The notes: a model not told the origin generated them from the letters alone. A DNA stretch of 64,000 nt from Nocardioides coralli (GCF_019880385.1 NZ_CP082273.1:124001-188000); one strand, 5' to 3'; shown: positions 49,035 to 61,150, counted from the stretch's first letter. Numbers and translations: made by a program.

Positions 49035-49976
49035 ATGAGTGCGATCGACGGCGTCTCGGAGACCTTCGACCCGACGGCGTGGGAGCACGTGCCGGGCTTC
49101 GAGGACCTGACCGACCTCACCTACCACCGGGCGCGGGAGCACGGCACGGTGCGCATCGCCTTCGACCGACCCGACGTGCTCAACGCGTTCCGGCCCCACA
49201 CGGTCGACGAGCTGCTGCGGGTCCTCGAGCACGCCCGCACCTCCGCCGACGTCGGCTGCGTGCTGCTGACCGGCAACGGGCCGAGCGCCAAGCACGGCAA
49301 GCGGGCCTTCTGCACGGGTGGCGACCAGCGGATCCGGGGCCGCGCGGGCTACCAGTACGAGGTCTCGACTGGTCCGACCCCCGGAGGCGGCGCGGACCCG
49401 GAGCCCGTCGACAAGGCGAGGCTGGCCCGGCTCCACATCCTCGAGTGCCAGCGGCTGATCCGGTTCATGCCGAAGGTGGTCGTGTGCCTGGTCAACGGCT
49501 GGGCGGCCGGTGGTGGCCACAGCCTGCACGTCGTCGCCGACCTCACGCTCGCCAGCACCGAGCACGGACGCTTCAAGCAGACCGACGCCGACGTCGGCTC
49601 CTTCGACGGCGGCTTCGGCTCGGCGTACCTCGCCCGCCAGGTGGGCCAGAAGTTCGCCCGCGAGATCTTCTTCCTCGCCGAGGAGTACTCCGCTGAGGAC
49701 GGCGTGCGCATGGGCACCGTCAACCGCGCGGTCCCGCACGACGAGCTCGAGGCGACCGGGCTGGAGTGGGGACGGATCATCAACGGCAAGAGCCCGACGG
49801 CCCAGCGGATGCTGAAGTACTCCTTCAACCTCATCGACGACGGCCTGGTCGGGCAGCAGCTGTTCGCCGGCGAGGCCACGCGACTGGCCTACATGACCGA
49901 CGAGGCGCAGGAGGGCCGCGACCAGTTCCTCGAGAAGCGGGAACCCGACTGGTCGCCCTACCCCTGGTACTACTGA
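49035..49976 (+). CDS. menB: 1,4-dihydroxy-2-naphthoyl-CoA synthase MenB
   Basis: MenB closes the second ring of the naphthoquinone in menaquinone synthesis. The 313-residue crotonase-fold protein has the MenB marks: VRIAFDRPDVLNAFRPHTVD, AFCTGGDQRIRGRAGYQYE, VCLVNGWAAGGGHSLHVVAD and the catalytic stretch DADVGSFDGGFGSAYLARQV, ending WSPYPWYY. It is longer than the E. coli enzyme and resembles the mycobacterial one. It is followed four bases later by a sirtuin gene. Confidence 0.96.
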   Translation: MSAIDGVSETFDPTAWEHVPGFEDLTDLTYHRAREHGTVRIAFDRPDVLNAFRPHTVDELLRVLEHARTSADVGCVLLTGNGPSAKHGKRAFCTGGDQRIRGRAGYQYEVSTGPTPGGGADPEPVDKARLARLHILECQRLIRFMPKVVVCLVNGWAAGGGHSLHVVADLTLASTEHGRFKQTDADVGSFDGGFGSAYLARQVGQKFAREIFFLAEEYSAEDGVRMGTVNRAVPHDELEATGLEWGRIINGKSPTAQRMLKYSFNLIDDGLVGQQLFAGEATRLAYMTDEAQEGRDQFLEKREPDWSPYPWYY

Positions 49977-49980
49977 CCGC

Positions 49981-50688
49981 GTGAAGGTCGTCGTCCTCAC
50001 CGGAGCCGGGATCTCCGCGGAGAGCGGGCTGCCCACCTTCCGCGACGCCGACGGGCTCTGGGAGGGGCACGACCCGATGGTGGTCGCGACGCCGGAGTCC
50101 TTCGCCGCCGACCCGGACCTCGTGCACCGTTTCTACGACCAACGCCGGGCTGCCCTGGCCCGGGTGGAGCCGAACGCTGCCCACCGCGCCCTGGCCCAGC
50201 TGGAGGAACGGCTCGGTGACCGCTTGCTGCTCGTGACCCAGAACGTCGACGACCTCCACGAGCGGGCCGGGTCGCGTCGGGTCGTGCACATGCACGGCCG
50301 GCTGCGGTCGGCGTGGTGCACCGCCTGCGACGCGCGGCACGCGTGGACCGACCCGCTGGGCGACCGGCCACCCTGCCCGGGGTGCGGCGAGGCGGCGCTG
50401 CGACCCGACGTCGTGTGGTTCGGCGAGGTGCCCCGCGAGATGGAGCGGATCGAGCGCGCGCTGTGGGAGTGCGACCTGTTCGTCGCGATCGGTACGTCGG
50501 GGGTGGTCTACCCGGCCGCTGCCTTCGTCCACTACGCGTCCGGGCGAGGTACCCGCACCCTCGAGCTCAACCTCGACGCGAGCGAGGCCAGCTCCGACTT
50601 CGCCGAGCACCGCCGTGGGCCGGCGACCCGGCTGGTCCCTGCGTGGGTGGAGGAGCTACTCGCGGGCGATCTCCGCGAGCAGGAGTGA
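49981..50688 (+). CDS. cobB: NAD-dependent protein deacylase, SIRT5/CobB-type sirtuin
   Basis: Sirtuins remove acyl groups from lysines using NAD. The 235-residue protein has GAGISAESGLPTFRDADGLW, TQNVDDLHERAGSRRVVHMH with the catalytic His, the zinc Cys pairs CTACDARH and CPGCGEAALR, and RPDVVWFGEVP. FYDQRRAALA carries the Tyr-x-x-Arg pair that in SIRT5 and CobB binds succinyl/malonyl groups, so desuccinylation is likely. GTG 49981 follows menB. Its 3' end overlaps the convergent TetR gene by 33 bases. Confidence 0.92.
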   Translation: MKVVVLTGAGISAESGLPTFRDADGLWEGHDPMVVATPESFAADPDLVHRFYDQRRAALARVEPNAAHRALAQLEERLGDRLLLVTQNVDDLHERAGSRRVVHMHGRLRSAWCTACDARHAWTDPLGDRPPCPGCGEAALRPDVVWFGEVPREMERIERALWECDLFVAIGTSGVVYPAAAFVHYASGRGTRTLELNLDASEASSDFAEHRRGPATRLVPAWVEELLAGDLREQE

Positions 50689-51411
50689 CCGGTAGCGACC
50701 GTCGGCGTCGTCACTGCCGAGCCGCGGCAGCCAGCCGGCCAGCATCTCGGCGAAGAGCGCACCGCTCTCGATGATCCGCGGGTCGAGGTGGCCGAAGACC
50801 TCGAGCGTGACGGTGCCGTAGAGCGTGGCCCACCCCTGCATGAAGACCCAGAGCAGGCCCCGGTGCTCGTCGGGCACCTCTGTCAGGTCGATCGGGAGCA
50901 CCGGGTCCCTGAGCACCTCCACCACCACCGGGTCGAGCTCGTCGAGCTCGGGGTGGTCGTAGCGGAGCTGGTGCCAGACCGCCACCAGCAGCCCGTTGAG
51001 GTAGACGCCGGACGTCGCGGACGTGAGCAGCTCGTCGCGGCGCACGCAGGCGGTGTCGGCGACCGGGTTGGCGAAGACCAGGGAGAACTCCGCCCGGTCC
51101 CGCAGCGCCCAGCGGCGGAAGGCCACCGACGCGCAGATCAACCGGGCGAGCGCGTCGTCCGCGGGCTGGGTCTCCGCCGCCGCCCGGAACTCCTCGGTCG
51201 CGGCCTTGTCGATCTCGAAGGCCACCAGGTCGACGAGCTCCTGGTAGCTGGCGACGTAGCGGTAGAGGGCGGGGGCCGTCATCCCCATCCGGCCGGCGAC
51301 CGCACGCAGCGACAGCTCCAGTCCCTCGGCCAGCAGGGCGCGCGAGACCCGCACGATCTCGTCGTAGGTCGCCTCCCGCTGGCGCTCCCGCCGGCTGACT
51401 GTCTGGACCAC
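50656..51411 (-). CDS. TetR/AcrR-family repressor of the divergent MmpL gene
   Basis: A 251-residue TetR regulator. The N-terminal helix-turn-helix (RRERQREATYDEIVRVSRAL, then ELSLRAVAGRMGMTAPALYR and YVASYQELVDLVAFEID) is followed by a ligand-binding helical domain with a WHG-type C-terminal region (WVFMQGWATLYGTVTLEVFG). GTG 51411 was chosen because GGAGGAGGAC lies directly before it; GTG 51441 would overlap the divergent promoter and lacks a ribosome site. It most likely represses the mmpL gene and itself through the GTTAAC sites between them. The inducer is unknown. Confidence 0.88.
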   Translation of the reverse strand: MVQTVSRRERQREATYDEIVRVSRALLAEGLELSLRAVAGRMGMTAPALYRYVASYQELVDLVAFEIDKAATEEFRAAAETQPADDALARLICASVAFRRWALRDRAEFSLVFANPVADTACVRRDELLTSATSGVYLNGLLVAVWHQLRYDHPELDELDPVVVEVLRDPVLPIDLTEVPDEHRGLLWVFMQGWATLYGTVTLEVFGHLDPRIIESGALFAEMLAGWLPRLGSDDADGRYRSLLLAEIARE

Positions 51412-51434
51412 GCGTCCTCCTCCGAGAGCGACCG

Positions 51435-51468
51435 TTGACACCGTTGGTTAACGGTGTTTACTGTTAAC
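51435..51468. promoter_or_regulatory. TetR/MmpL divergent promoter with paired GTTAAC sites
   Basis: TTGACA (51435-51440) is followed by TTTACT (51457-51462), a plausible -35/-10 pair with a 16-base gap for the rightward mmpL transcript. Self-complementary GTTAAC hexamers at 51447-51452 and 51463-51468 lie 16 bases apart and cover the promoter, as expected of a TetR operator. Confidence 0.5.
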
Positions 51469-51516
51469 GCCGTTCACCATTCTGACACATGTTCACCGAG
51501 GATACGAGGAAACGTC

Positions 51517-53706
51517 ATGCTCCGGCGCTGGGGAAACGTCGTCGCCCACCACGCACTCGTCGTGCTGCTCTCCGGGATCGCGCTCGCGGTCGCGGCCGGG
51601 GTCTACGGCGCCAGTGTCTTCGACTCGCTCTCCCAGGGAGGCTTCGACGACCCCGACTCCGAGGCCTACGCCGCCCTCGAGCTCGAGCGCGAGGAGGTGG
51701 GCAACCGCGAGGTCGACGTGGTCGCCGTCTACCTCTCCGAGGAGCTGGAGGTCACCGACCCGGCGTTCCGACGCTCGGTGCAGGACGCCCTGGCGGGCAT
51801 CCCGGCCGACACGGTCACCCAGGTGGTCACCTGGTACGACACCCGCGAGCCCACGCTCGTCAGCGAGGACCGGCGCGCCACCCAGGTCCTGATCTCCCTG
51901 GCCGGGGAGTCGCAGGACGACTACCTCGACAACTACGACGAGCTGCGACCGGTCCTCGAGGCCGAGGGCCTGGAGACCCAGCTCGCGGGCAGCTACGCCA
52001 TCTACGACGACGTCAACGAGCGCACCGCGGAGGACCTCGAACGGGCCGAGCTGATCTCGTTGCCGATCGTGGCGCTGCTGGCCCTCCTCATCTTCGGCAG
52101 CGTGGTCGCAGCCTCGATGCCGGTCCTCGTCGGCGGTCTCGCGGTCGTCGGCGCGCTCGCCGTCGTGCGGCTGCTGACGGAGTTCACCGAGGTCTCGATC
52201 TTCTCGGTCAACGTGATCACCCTGCTCGGCATGGGCCTGGCCATCGACTACGCCCTGTTCGTGGTCAGCCGGTTCCGGGAGGAGCTGGCGCTGCTCCCAC
52301 CCGACGACCGCGACGCCCCGGCCACGGCGATCCGCCGCACCATGACCACCGCCGGCCGGACCGTGCTCTTCTCCGGGTTGACCGTCGCCGCCGCGATGTC
52401 CTCGCTGCTGGTCTTCCCGCAGGGCTTCCTGCGGTCCATGGGGTACGGCGGCATGGCAGCCGTGACCGTCGCGATGCTGGCCGCCCTCACCGTGCTGCCG
52501 GCGGTGCTGCGGCTGCTGGGGCGGCGCATCGATGGGGGCCGGCTCCCGTGGCGCCGGCACCGCCCCGTGGTGGTCGACAGCGACCACGGCGCCTGGGCGC
52601 GGCTGGCCCGTGGCGTGATGCGCCGTCCGGTCGCCGTCCTGGTCGTGGTGACCGTCGGGCTGCTCGTGCTCGCCTCGCCGTTCCTGGGTGTGAAGTGGGG
52701 CTCGGTCGACCACCGCATCCTGCCGCCGGACTCCGAGTCCTACATCGCGGCCGAGACGCTGGCCGAGGAGTTCGGTGCCGAGACCTCCACCGCCACCGTG
52801 GTGGTCGAGGGCGCCGACCCGGCCGGGCTGGCGGCGTACTCACGCGACCTGGCCGACGTCCCTGGCGTCGCCGCGGTCTCGCCGGTGGCAGCCGAGGGAG
52901 ACGCCGCCGTGCTGCGCGTGAGCTGGGAGGGCGGCAGCCAGACCGAGGCGTCCCAGCAGCTGGTGCGGGACCTGCGGGAGGTCGAGCCGGGGAGCGGCCG
53001 GGCGCTGGTGGGCGGGCTGACCGCCGACACGGTCGACCTGGAGACGTCGCTGGCCGACCACCTGCCCTGGATGGCCGTCGTGGTCGTCGCGGTGATGCTG
53101 GTGCTGCTCTTCCTGGCCTTCGGCTCCCTGGTGCTGCCGGTGAAGGCGGTCCTCATGAACGTGCTGTCGATCGCCGCCGCGTTCGGCGTCGTCACGTGGA
53201 TCTTCAGCGACGGCAACCTCGAGGGGCTGCTCGACTTCACCTCGCAGGGCTTCCTCGACATGACCAACCCGATCCTCATGGCCGCCATCCTGTTCGGGCT
53301 GTCGATGGACTACGAGGTCTTCCTGCTGTCCCGCGTCCGTGAGCAGTGGGACCTCGGGGCGGCCGAGCCGGACCCGGGCCGCCGCAACGAGATCGCGGTG
53401 GCCACCGGGGTGCAGAAGACCGGGCGGATCATCACCTCGGCCGCCCTGCTGCTCGGCGTCGTCATCGGTGCCTTCGGACTCAGCGGGGTGCTGTTCATGA
53501 AGATGATCGGCATCGGCATGCTGGTGGCCCTCCTCATCGACGCCACGGTCGTCCGGGCGCTGCTCGTCCCCGCCACGATGAAGCTGCTCGGGGCGTGGAA
53601 CTGGTGGGCTCCCGGCCCGCTGCGCCGCTGGTGGGAGCGCCACGGCTTCCGCGAGGAGGAGACCGCGACCCCGGCGCCGCAGGAGCGGGTGCTCAGCGGT
53701 CGCTGA
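51517..53706 (+). CDS. MmpL/RND-family transporter
   Basis: A 729-residue MMPL-family exporter with 11-12 membrane segments and a large external domain in each half. The typical membrane motifs are present twice: VITLLGMGLAIDYALFVVSR and NPILMAAILFGLSMDYEVFL, then LLSRVREQWDLG. Such pumps export lipids, glycolipids or hydrophobic drugs using the proton gradient. ATG 51517 has GAGGAAA upstream. It is divergent from its likely TetR repressor. The last codons lie in the 25-base repeat shared with the end of the treYZ gene. Confidence 0.9.
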   Translation: MLRRWGNVVAHHALVVLLSGIALAVAAGVYGASVFDSLSQGGFDDPDSEAYAALELEREEVGNREVDVVAVYLSEELEVTDPAFRRSVQDALAGIPADTVTQVVTWYDTREPTLVSEDRRATQVLISLAGESQDDYLDNYDELRPVLEAEGLETQLAGSYAIYDDVNERTAEDLERAELISLPIVALLALLIFGSVVAASMPVLVGGLAVVGALAVVRLLTEFTEVSIFSVNVITLLGMGLAIDYALFVVSRFREELALLPPDDRDAPATAIRRTMTTAGRTVLFSGLTVAAAMSSLLVFPQGFLRSMGYGGMAAVTVAMLAALTVLPAVLRLLGRRIDGGRLPWRRHRPVVVDSDHGAWARLARGVMRRPVAVLVVVTVGLLVLASPFLGVKWGSVDHRILPPDSESYIAAETLAEEFGAETSTATVVVEGADPAGLAAYSRDLADVPGVAAVSPVAAEGDAAVLRVSWEGGSQTEASQQLVRDLREVEPGSGRALVGGLTADTVDLETSLADHLPWMAVVVVAVMLVLLFLAFGSLVLPVKAVLMNVLSIAAAFGVVTWIFSDGNLEGLLDFTSQGFLDMTNPILMAAILFGLSMDYEVFLLSRVREQWDLGAAEPDPGRRNEIAVATGVQKTGRIITSAALLLGVVIGAFGLSGVLFMKMIGIGMLVALLIDATVVRALLVPATMKLLGAWNWWAPGPLRRWWERHGFREEETATPAPQERVLSGR

Positions 53707-53862
53707 CCGCCCCCGGGGGCCGGATGGCGCGGATGGCGCGGCCTGCGGTGTGCGGGTAACGCAAACCCGATGCCGCTCCCGGGACGTTGCAACCTCCCGG
53801 GAGCAGCACCACCGTTGCGTTACCGAATCAGCGGCCTGTGCTCAGCGGTCGCTGACCGCCCC
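53689..53862. mobile_element. 124-base inverted-repeat element flanked by 25-base direct repeats (putative MITE-like insertion)
   Basis: A perfect 25-base direct repeat starting GTGCTCAGCGGTCGCTGACC lies at 53689-53713 and 53838-53862. Between the copies are GGTAACGCAA (53755-53764) and its complement TTGCGTTACC (53815-53824), enclosing GCTCCCGGGA (53775-53784) and TCCCGGGAGC (53795-53804) around a GTTGCAAC core, plus a tandem GGATGGCGC (53722-53739). The first repeat encodes the end of MmpL, the second (opposite strand) the end of TreYZ. This looks like insertion with duplication of an overlapping gene end; a simple tandem duplication followed by divergence is the alternative. Confidence 0.55.
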
Positions 53863-56800
53863 GCGGAGCAGGACCCCGGCGTGCGCGGGCAGCGCCAGCA
53901 CGTCGTCGGGCGGCGCCACGTCGTCGCCGGTGGCGAAGAGCAGCTCCGCCGTCCCGTCGAGCGGCACGGTGACCGGCCGGTCGCCGAAGTTCACCACCAC
54001 GACGAGGTCGCCCCGCTGCATCGTGAACAGCCGCGTCGACTCGTCCGCGGTGCAGCGGGTGCTACCGAAGGAGGGGTCCGTGAGTGCCGGCTCGGCCCGC
54101 CGGAGGGCGACCAGGCGGCGGTAGCGGTCGAGGAGGCGGGCGTGCCGGCCCGTCGTGGCCTCCGACCAGTCGAGCTTCGAACGGCGGAAGGTCTCGGGGT
54201 CCTGGGGGTCGGGGACGCTGGCCGGGTCCCACGCCATCCGCTCGAACTCCGCGAGCCGCCCCTCCGACACCGCCTTGCCGAGCTCCGGCTCGGGGTGGGA
54301 GGTGAAGAAGGCGAACGGCGCTGACGCCGCCCACTCCTCTCCCTGGAAGAGCATCGGTGTGAACGGGGCACACAGGGTCACCAGCGCCGCGGTGCCGAGC
54401 TGGTGCTCGTCGAGCTGCTCGGCCAGCCGGTCGCCACGCGCGCGGTTGCCGACCTGGTCGTGGTTCTGGTTGCACACCACCAGTCGCCAGGCAGCCACCG
54501 TGTCGGTGTCGATCGGGGCGCCGTGGTCCCGGCCCCGGAACGACGACCACGTCCCGTCGTGGAAGAAGCCGCGCTCGCACACCTTGGCCAGCGAGGCGAG
54601 TGGTGCGAAGTCGGCGTAGTAGCCGTCGGTCTCCCCGGTCAGCGCCACGTGGAGGGCGTGGTGGAAGTCGTCGCTCCACTGGGCGTCCACCCCACGACCG
54701 CCCGCCTCACGCGGCGCGATCATCCGGGGGTCGTTGAGGTCGGACTCGGCGACGAGGAACAGCGGCTTGCGCAGGTGGGCGGCCGTGGCCGCCGTCTCGA
54801 CCGCGAGCTCCTCGAGCAGGTGGGTCGGCGAGCCGTCGACCAGCGCGTGGACGGCGTCGAGCCGCAGCCCGTCGACGTGGAAGTCGGTGAACCAGCCCCG
54901 CACCGAGTCGAGCACGAGCCGGCGTACCTCGTGGCTGCCGTCCTGGTCGAGGTTGACCTGGTCGCCCCACGGGGTGTCGCCGGCGACGAGGTAGGGACCG
55001 AGCTGGGGCAGGTAGTTGCCGGACGGGCCGAGGTGGTTGTGCACCACGTCCTGGATGACGCCGATGCCGAGCGCGTGGCAGCTGTCGACGAACCGCTGGT
55101 AGGCCTCCGGGCCGCCGTAGGTCTCGTGGACGGCCGACCACAGCACGCCGTCGTAGCCCCAGCCGTGCTCGCCGTTGAACGCGTTGACCGGCAGCAGCTC
55201 GACGAAGTCGACGCCGAGGTCCTGCAGGTGCCCGAGCTTGCCGATCGCCGCGTCGAGCGTGCCCTCCGGGGTGAAGGTCCCCACGTGCAGCTCGTAGATG
55301 GTCGAGCCCGCCAGCGGGCGGCCGGCCCAGTCCTCGTCGCCCCACTCGTACGCCGCGGGGTCGAACGTCCGCGACCGCCCGTGGACGCCGTCGGGCTGAC
55401 GCCGCGACCGCGGGTCGGGCACGGGGGTCTCGCCGTCGTCCACGAGGTAGCCGTAGTCGACCTCCCCGTCGGGCACCGGTCCGGCCGGTCGCCACCAGTC
55501 GCCGGGACCCCGCACCATGTCGACGACGTCCTCGCCGACCGAGAGCCGCAGCCGCTGCGCGCGGGGTGCCCACACGTCGAACCGGCCGCGTTCGCGGGTC
55601 GGCTCGGGGAGGGCGACGAGCAGGGACACGGGCAGCTCGGACAGCAGCTCGCCGACGGCGACCTCACCGGTGCTCTCGACCACCCGCCCCGTCAGCTCGT
55701 CGCGCCAGCGGCCGGCAGGCAGGGGCAGCGCCGTCCCGTCCCACCCTCGCTCGCGCAGCCCGTGCGGCAACCGGGTCGCCACCGTCACCGCGCCGCCGCG
55801 GTCGAAGGCCAGGACGTGGTCGGCGGCGGGGCCAGCGGCCACCAGCGGCTCGTACGTCGCGAACAGCTCGGGCCGGTCGCGCCGCAGCCGCAGCGCCGTC
55901 GACGTCACCCGCAGCTTGGGGTGGTCGCCGCCGAGGGCTTCCTGCCGGGCCGCGAAGTCGACCGCGCGCCGGTTGTCGGGATCGACCAGGCTGTCGTCCC
56001 ACAGCTCGGTGCCCTGGTAGACGTCGGGGACGCCGGGCATGGTGAGGCCGACGAGCTTCGCGGCCAGCGCGGTGTCCCGGCCCGGACCGGTCACCACGTC
56101 GAGCACCTCCGCGAGGACGGCTGCCACGCGGTCGTCGTCGAAGGCGGCGTCCACCGCGGCGTGCACCGCGGCCTCGTAGTCGGCGTCCACCTCGGTCCAG
56201 GTGGTGCGGTCGCCCGCCTCGCGCATCGCCTTCTCGGCGTAGGCGTGGAGGCGCGCGCGCAGGTCCGGGTCGTCGGACCACGCGCCGACCACGGCCTGCC
56301 ACAGCAGGTTCCCGAACCCCGGGTCGGGGAGGGGTGCGAGCGCGAGCAGCTGGTCGAGGCTGCGCTCCCAGAGGTCGGACACCTCGGACAGGACACCGAT
56401 CCTCGCCCGGACGTCCTCACCGCGCTTCGTGTCGTGGGTGGTGGCCGCCGTCATCGCGTGGGGCCACTCCGCCTGCCGCCGGGCCATCGCCGCGTGGAAC
56501 TCCGCGGGCGGGACCGCGAAGAGGGAGGGGTCGCCGCCCACCTCGGTCAGGGACGTGAGGCGTGACCAGCGGTAGAAGGCGCAGTCCTCGACGCCCTTGG
56601 CCATCACCATGCCGCTGGTCTGCTGGAGCCGCTGGGTGGCCTCGGCGGCTCCGTCGCCCAGCACCGGGGCCACCGCGTCGAAGACCTCGTCCAGGTCGGG
56701 GCGGTGCTCGCGCGCGGTGGCGAACGCCGCCTCGAGGTGCTCGCGACCCTCGGGCAGGTAGCTGCGGTAGACCGGGAAGCTGGCGAGGAGCTCGGCGACC

Positions 56801-57915
56801 GCGTCCTCGACCTTGTCGGCGTCCAGCTCGGCGTCGGGCAGGTGGCGTCGGAGCGCCCGCGCGATCCGCCGGGTCTCGGCCAGCAGGTCGGTGTCGGCGA
56901 CCTCGCGCCGGGTGCGGTGCGTCATGGCGTGCCAGTCGACCGGCCCACCCCGCAGCCGGTCCTCGAGGCCGCCCAGCGGCTGCTCGCCCGCAGGGTCCGT
57001 GAGGACCCGGTCCACGAGCGCGAGCGCGTCGTAGCCGGTGGTGCCGGCTGTGGCCCACGACCGCGGCAGCTCCTCGCCGGGCTCCAGGATCTTCTCCACC
57101 AGGACGTAGGCACCACCGGTCAGCTCGGCGAGGTCGTCGAGGTACCTGCCGGGGTCGCGCAGCCCGTCGGGGTGGTCGATGCGCAGCCCGTCGACGAGGT
57201 CGTCGGCGAACCAGCGCGCCACTTCCTCGTGCGTACGCCGGAACCACTCGGGGTCCTCGACGCGCACGGCTGCCAGGGTCGTGATGGTGAAGAAGCGCCG
57301 GTAGTTCAGCTCGGCGTCGCCGCGGCGCCAGTGGACGAGCTCGTAGTGCTGCCGGGCGTGCACCGCGTCGGGGTCCTGCTCGGGGCCCGGGTCGGCGCTG
57401 TCGGGGGCGAGGGGGAAGCGCTGGTCGTGGTAGTGGAGCTCGCCTCCCAGCACCTGCAGGTTGCGGATCCGGCCGTCCTCGCCGAGGTCGTCGTCGCCGA
57501 CGACCGGGACCAGGATCCGACCGTCGCCGGCCTCCCAGTCGATGTCGAAGGCGTCGGCGTAGGGCGAGTCCTGGCCGTGGGTGAGCACGTGCCACCACCA
57601 CGCGTTCTCCCACGGGCGGGCGATGCCGACGTGGTTGGGGACGATGTCGACCAGCACGCCCATCCCGAGCCGGCGAGCCTCGGCGGAGAGAGCGGCCAGG
57701 CCAGCACCGCGCCCCCGGGAGGGGTCGATCGCGGAGTGGTCGGCCACGTCGTAGCCGTGGTCGCTGCCGGACTCCGAGGCGAGCACGGGGGAGAGGTAGA
57801 CCCAGTCGACGCCGAGGTCGTGCAGGTAGGCGAGGGTGCGCGCCGCGGCGAGGAGGTCGAACTCCTCGGTGATCTGGAGTCGGTAGGTACTCGCCGGGAT
57901 CCGCACGCGCGCCAT
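53842..57915 (-). CDS. treYZ: Maltooligosyl trehalose synthase-trehalohydrolase fusion (TreY-TreZ)
   Basis: A 1357-residue single open frame that joins two usually separate enzymes. Residues 1-770 are TreY, which turns the reducing end of maltodextrins into a trehalose bond: [60 protein letters not shown] (nucleophile) and [16 protein letters not shown]. From about residue 777 ([14 protein letters not shown]) it is TreZ, which cuts trehalose free: [46 protein letters not shown] and [17 protein letters not shown]. No stop or frame break lies at the join. treX lies 76 bases upstream, making a glycogen-to-trehalose operon. Confidence 0.93.
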   Translation of the reverse strand: MARVRIPASTYRLQITEEFDLLAAARTLAYLHDLGVDWVYLSPVLASESGSDHGYDVADHSAIDPSRGRGAGLAALSAEARRLGMGVLVDIVPNHVGIARPWENAWWWHVLTHGQDSPYADAFDIDWEAGDGRILVPVVGDDDLGEDGRIRNLQVLGGELHYHDQRFPLAPDSADPGPEQDPDAVHARQHYELVHWRRGDAELNYRRFFTITTLAAVRVEDPEWFRRTHEEVARWFADDLVDGLRIDHPDGLRDPGRYLDDLAELTGGAYVLVEKILEPGEELPRSWATAGTTGYDALALVDRVLTDPAGEQPLGGLEDRLRGGPVDWHAMTHRTRREVADTDLLAETRRIARALRRHLPDAELDADKVEDAVAELLASFPVYRSYLPEGREHLEAAFATAREHRPDLDEVFDAVAPVLGDGAAEATQRLQQTSGMVMAKGVEDCAFYRWSRLTSLTEVGGDPSLFAVPPAEFHAAMARRQAEWPHAMTAATTHDTKRGEDVRARIGVLSEVSDLWERSLDQLLALAPLPDPGFGNLLWQAVVGAWSDDPDLRARLHAYAEKAMREAGDRTTWTEVDADYEAAVHAAVDAAFDDDRVAAVLAEVLDVVTGPGRDTALAAKLVGLTMPGVPDVYQGTELWDDSLVDPDNRRAVDFAARQEALGGDHPKLRVTSTALRLRRDRPELFATYEPLVAAGPAADHVLAFDRGGAVTVATRLPHGLRERGWDGTALPLPAGRWRDELTGRVVESTGEVAVGELLSELPVSLLVALPEPTRERGRFDVWAPRAQRLRLSVGEDVVDMVRGPGDWWRPAGPVPDGEVDYGYLVDDGETPVPDPRSRRQPDGVHGRSRTFDPAAYEWGDEDWAGRPLAGSTIYELHVGTFTPEGTLDAAIGKLGHLQDLGVDFVELLPVNAFNGEHGWGYDGVLWSAVHETYGGPEAYQRFVDSCHALGIGVIQDVVHNHLGPSGNYLPQLGPYLVAGDTPWGDQVNLDQDGSHEVRRLVLDSVRGWFTDFHVDGLRLDAVHALVDGSPTHLLEELAVETAATAAHLRKPLFLVAESDLNDPRMIAPREAGGRGVDAQWSDDFHHALHVALTGETDGYYADFAPLASLAKVCERGFFHDGTWSSFRGRDHGAPIDTDTVAAWRLVVCNQNHDQVGNRARGDRLAEQLDEHQLGTAALVTLCAPFTPMLFQGEEWAASAPFAFFTSHPEPELGKAVSEGRLAEFERMAWDPASVPDPQDPETFRRSKLDWSEATTGRHARLLDRYRRLVALRRAEPALTDPSFGSTRCTADESTRLFTMQRGDLVVVVNFGDRPVTVPLDGTAELLFATGDDVAPPDDVLALPAHAGVLLRGAVSDR

Positions 57916-57991
57916 CCTCGCACCCGCCCGAAGCCCCGAACGGGTGAGTCCATCGACCAGCCCGTGGCCGGACCCGCCGGGCGGCGAGCCG

Positions 57992-60157
<2,166 letters not shown>

Positions 60158-60200
60158 CGAGGACCTCCTGTGTATGGATCGATCAAACCCTAGTGGGCGG

Positions 60201-61142
60201 TCATCGGCCGTTGGCGCTGAAGTGCTGGAAGTCCAGCAGCCCCCGCCATTCTCCACCCCACTGCCAGCCGATCTGGCGGAAGGCGGCGACCACCGGGCCG
60301 TCTGCGGTGATCATGCCCGGCCGTACCCGGGATCGGTCGAGGTACGCCGACGCGAGCTCGGGCAGCACGACCTCTCCCTTCCGGTAGGGGTTCTGGAACG
60401 CGTTGACGTCCACCGCCAGACCGTACGCGTGCTGGGAGAAGGTCGTGCCACCCGTCGTCGGTCGGCAGACGAAAGCGCCCGTCCCGTTGCCGTCACCGGT
60501 CCGCGGCCCGTCCGGGTCGTGGCTGCGGACGATGACCACCTGCTCCAGGGGGAACCTCGCCTCCCACAGCCGCCGGAACACCCGGTCGATGTCACGGACC
60601 GCCGAGGCGTGCACGAGCAGCTCGCCGGTGTGGCGGCGGTCGTCGAAGCCGAGGAAGGTGAGCCGGAGCCACGCCAGCTCGTCCGCCGCCACCGGGCAGC
60701 GTGGCTCCCACGTCGAGCGGCGGATCACCGCGGCGGGTGCCGGTGAGACGATCCGTGAGGCATACCCACGGCCGGGCAGCATCGGCACCTGGTCGGGCAG
60801 GGTGAAGGCGCGTCGTCGGAGCGCCCGCGGGGTCGGCCGGACCTCGCCGAAGCCGTCGGCGGTCATCGGCAGCACCCGCTCGAAGAGCCACGGGGGCGGC
60901 TGGCTGCCGCGACCGTACGCCGCGCGGCTCAGCGTGCCGTCGGCGCTCGCCGGCCCGGGGCTGCCGTCGCGGCGCACCCGGTCCGGCGGGCCTTCCTCCG
61001 CGCGTGAGGGCGAGGGGGTCTCCGTGCCGGCCGTCGGCGACGGCGCTCCCGGCCGGACCTCGCCGGGGGTGTCGGTGGCGCCGCAGCCCGCCAGGGTCGC
61101 CACGACCAGGGTCGCGGCGACGAGCAGGGTACGGGGCCTCAC
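60201..61142 (-). CDS. M15-family D-Ala-D-Ala carboxypeptidase-like lipoprotein
   Basis: A 313-residue exported lipoprotein. The signal peptide ends in lipobox VATLAGC (Cys about 20), followed by a Pro/Thr/Ser-rich linker to about residue 75. The C-terminal domain has the zinc-peptidase M15 motifs TFSQHAYGLAVDVNAFQNPY (His and Asp ligands) and LLDFQHFSANGR (second His), and should trim peptidoglycan peptides at the outer face of the membrane. The likely leaderless box TACGGT lies eight bases before the GTG start. Unrelated in function to the downstream treX gene. Confidence 0.88.
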   Translation of the reverse strand: MRPRTLLVAATLVVATLAGCGATDTPGEVRPGAPSPTAGTETPSPSRAEEGPPDRVRRDGSPGPASADGTLSRAAYGRGSQPPPWLFERVLPMTADGFGEVRPTPRALRRRAFTLPDQVPMLPGRGYASRIVSPAPAAVIRRSTWEPRCPVAADELAWLRLTFLGFDDRRHTGELLVHASAVRDIDRVFRRLWEARFPLEQVVIVRSHDPDGPRTGDGNGTGAFVCRPTTGGTTFSQHAYGLAVDVNAFQNPYRKGEVVLPELASAYLDRSRVRPGMITADGPVVAAFRQIGWQWGGEWRGLLDFQHFSANGR

Positions 61143-61150
61143 GGCCCCCG

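Noticed and set aside
50656..50688. 33-base overlap of the sirtuin and TetR gene ends as a sign of error
   Set aside because: Both proteins remain of normal length with plausible C-termini; tail-to-tail overlaps of this size are ordinary in dense GC-rich genomes.
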